Assembly: GCA_030691435.1 (NCBI GenBank)
Contig: JAUYEK010000016.1
Coordinates: 1-7,921, forward strand
Length of the DNA: 7,921 nt
DNA from: Sulfuricella sp.
GTDB lineage: Bacteria > Pseudomonadota > Gammaproteobacteria > Burkholderiales > Sulfuricellaceae
Reading direction: 5' to 3'
Positions 6,848-7,921 of the stretch are shown in pieces. The first letter of the stretch is position 1; each line of letters begins with the position of its first letter. The notes beneath the pieces are model-generated. The model searched no databases. It was not told where the DNA came from and saw only the letters and a program-made list of their open reading frames with translations. The translations under genes and the position numbers were made by a program.

Positions 6848-7652
6848 GTGCGGACTCCAACAGCAAATCATTCCGATAGGGTGGGCTGGGGTAATGGAAG
6901 GATACCGGTCCGTCGATCTCGCCCCATACGAACTGGTGCACGTACGGCAGCTTGCTCGCCTTGATGTCCTCAGCGGAACCTTCGGCGACAACCACGCCTT
7001 CCGCCATGAAATACACGTAGTCCACAATCTTCAGGGATTCCTGGATGTCGTGAGTCACAATGATTGAGGTTGCCCCCAAGGCATCATTCAAATGCCGGAT
7101 CAGGTTACCGATCACCGACAGCGAAATCGGATCGAGACCGGCAAACGGCTCATCGTACATCATCAGCATCGGATCGAGGGCAATCGCCCGCGCCAGCGCC
7201 ACGCGCCGCGCCATGCCCCCGGACAGCTCGGACGGCATCAGCTTGTGCGCGCCGCGCAGGCCAACGGCATGGAGCTTCATCATCACCAGATCGCGGATCA
7301 CGGTTTCAGGCAAATCGGTGTGCTCGCGCATCTGGAAGGCCACGTTCTCGTAAACGGACAGGTCGGTAAACAGCGCCCCGAACTGGAATAACATGCCCAT
7401 CTTGCGGCGCATTTTATACAGGTCTTCTGGATCCATCCCGCCCACTTCTTTTCCCGCAACCTTGACACTACCGGTAGTGGGCTTGAGCGCTCCGCCGATC
7501 AGGCGCAGCGTGGTGGTCTTGCCGCAACCGGATAGCCCCATGATAGCAACGAGCTTGCCCCGGGGGATCTTCATATTGATCCCCTTCAAGATCGGACGTT
7601 TACCGTAAGTGAAGTTTAGATCGCTGATTTCAACCAGATTTTCAGCAGGCAC
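6837..7652 (-). CDS. mlaF: Mla complex ATPase MlaF
   Basis: ABC ATPase that powers the MlaFEDB phospholipid transporter, on the cytoplasmic face of the inner membrane. The 271-residue product shows Walker A GLSGCGKT (39-46, Leu in place of the more usual Pro), Q-loop Gln90 in [14 protein letters not shown], signature LSGGMARR (143-150), Walker B LMMYDEP (163-169) and H-loop His201 in VTHD. The C-terminal [18 protein letters not shown] matches the tail of E. coli MlaF that embraces the partner subunit and lies near MlaB. The start is taken as GTG at 7652 ([11 protein letters not shown]), which aligns with E. coli MlaF and gives a normal length. An in-frame GTG at 7724 would add 24 residues without family resemblance. 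No strong ribosome-binding site is visible before either. It is the first gene of the mla operon and overlaps mlaE by 11 nt. Confidence 0.95.
   Translation of the reverse strand: MPAENLVEISDLNFTYGKRPILKGINMKIPRGKLVAIMGLSGCGKTTTLRLIGGALKPTTGSVKVAGKEVGGMDPEDLYKMRRKMGMLFQFGALFTDLSVYENVAFQMREHTDLPETVIRDLVMMKLHAVGLRGAHKLMPSELSGGMARRVALARAIALDPMLMMYDEPFAGLDPISLSVIGNLIRHLNDALGATSIIVTHDIQESLKIVDYVYFMAEGVVVAEGSAEDIKASKLPYVHQFVWGEIDGPVSFHYPSPPYRNDLLLESAHAA
6855..6858 (-). promoter_or_regulatory. Ribosome-binding site deciding the mlaE start
   Basis: GGAG on the minus strand lies 7 nt before the ATG at 6847, inside the 3' end of mlaF. It supports the 265-residue MlaE over a 325-residue reading that begins within mlaF. 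Confidence 0.8.
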
Positions 7653-7798
7653 GAGAATATGTTCTTTTATGCAAAGTATGTATTCTAAACCAGCTTGGCT
7701 CAGGCAACAATCAACCCCCGACACATTAAGGATTTATCCTATCCCATACCCATGGTTTCTGGCACAATCTCCAACCTAGGCACAATCGATTACAAACT
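7653..7798. promoter_or_regulatory. Divergent spacer between mlaF and the ExeA-like gene
   Basis: This 146-bp AT-richer spacer must hold the promoters for the leftward mla operon and the rightward gene. Partial minus-strand elements such as TTGCCT (7702-7707) and TAGAAT (7682-7687) are seen, but their 14-nt spacing is too short for a standard sigma-70 promoter, so I do not assign one. GGCACAATC occurs twice as a direct repeat (7761-7769 and 7779-7787), and a small hairpin AGGAT/ATCCT lies at 7729-7740. Neither can be tied to a known regulator. Confidence 0.45.
7761..7787. repeat. Direct repeat GGCACAATC, two copies
   Basis: GGCACAATC at 7761-7769 and 7779-7787 are identical and start 18 bp apart, in the divergent promoter region just upstream of the rightward gene. 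It could be a tandem regulator site or chance. The first copy has a sigma-54-like TGGCAC, but no matching GC element lies at the required distance. Confidence 0.5.
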
Positions 7799-7921
7799 AT
7801 GTACCTCGACCATTTCGGCCTCAGTCAGCCGCCCTTCAAGATCACGCCGAACACCGGGTTTTTCTATACCGGCGGCAACCGTGGCGCCATCCTGGACGCG
7901 CTGCTCTACGCCATCACTCAT
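7799..7921 (+). CDS. ExeA/GspA-type AAA ATPase, N-terminal fragment (cut by window edge)
   Basis: Only the first 41 codons are present; the gene runs off the right edge. The peptide opens MYLDHFGLSQPPFKITPN and continues FFYTGGNRGAILDALLYAI, the characteristic N-terminus of ExeA/GspA-like proteins and related MSHA/secretion-associated AAA ATPases. In these, this stretch precedes the Walker A loop, which here lies outside the window. Such proteins are often peptidoglycan-associated assembly factors for type II secretion or type IV pili, though many are uncharacterised. The ATG at 7799 has no strong ribosome-binding site. The gene is transcribed divergently from mlaF, so any shared regulation would act through the 146-bp spacer. 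The family call is fairly secure; the specific role is not. Confidence 0.8.
   Translation, partial: MYLDHFGLSQPPFKITPNTGFFYTGGNRGAILDALLYAITH

Noticed and set aside
6848..7027. 60-residue N-terminal extension of MlaE
   Set aside because: It is read out of frame inside mlaF and has no family similarity. The ATG at 6847 has a GGAG at good spacing and gives the normal MlaE length.
7653..7724. 24-residue N-terminal extension of MlaF from a GTG at 7724
   Set aside because: The extension does not resemble MlaF N-termini, and the GTG at 7652 aligns with the E. coli start.
7760..7787. Possible sigma-54 promoter from TGGCAC upstream of the rightward gene
   Set aside because: No GC/TTGC element occurs at the fixed distance required, so the match is only the first half of the consensus.

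Overview
The window is a compact stretch of bacterial chromosome of moderately high GC. Eleven genes run on the minus strand and one truncated gene runs on the plus strand at the right edge. Gene content and order (mlaFEDCB, an ABC-2 exporter pair, ibaG, murA, short-form hisG) fit Betaproteobacteria, plausibly the Nitrosomonadales. The class is a fairly confident inference from synteny and protein character. The order is a guess.

Layout in the direction of minus-strand transcription, right to left. At 7799-7921 the first 41 codons of an ExeA/GspA-type ATPase gene point the other way. A 146-bp divergent spacer precedes mlaF-mlaE-mlaD-mlaC-mlaB (7652-4566). These encode the ATPase, permease, membrane-anchored MCE ring protein, periplasmic carrier and STAS subunit of the Mla phospholipid transport system. 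A 144-bp spacer with a REPIN-like double palindrome (4465-4525) follows. Next comes a very tight run: an ABC exporter ATPase (GTG start) overlapping its permease by 4 nt, ibaG (BolA family), a CGFS monothiol glutaredoxin (grxD) and murA. A 130-bp spacer holds an octamer-based inverted repeat (800-900) before hisG. Past hisG, positions 1-127 hold three more palindromes and no visible gene start.

The genes link envelope maintenance (Mla lipid transport, a second ABC transporter, MurA for the first committed step of peptidoglycan synthesis) with Fe-S/redox factors (IbaG and GrxD, families known to form cluster-bridged complexes) and the first step of histidine synthesis. The outer-membrane partner MlaA is not encoded here.

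I see no convincing new protein system; every gene falls in a known family. The less ordinary content is in the spacers: three unrelated palindromic repeat families, each at one of the few loose junctions. One has compensatory base changes between its two hairpins, and one shows what looks like unit-by-unit expansion. The placement of grxD directly beside ibaG is also worth a look. Several starts were reassigned from ribosome-binding sites and family alignment (mlaC ATG 5518, mlaE ATG 6847, mlaF GTG 7652, grxD ATG 2495).
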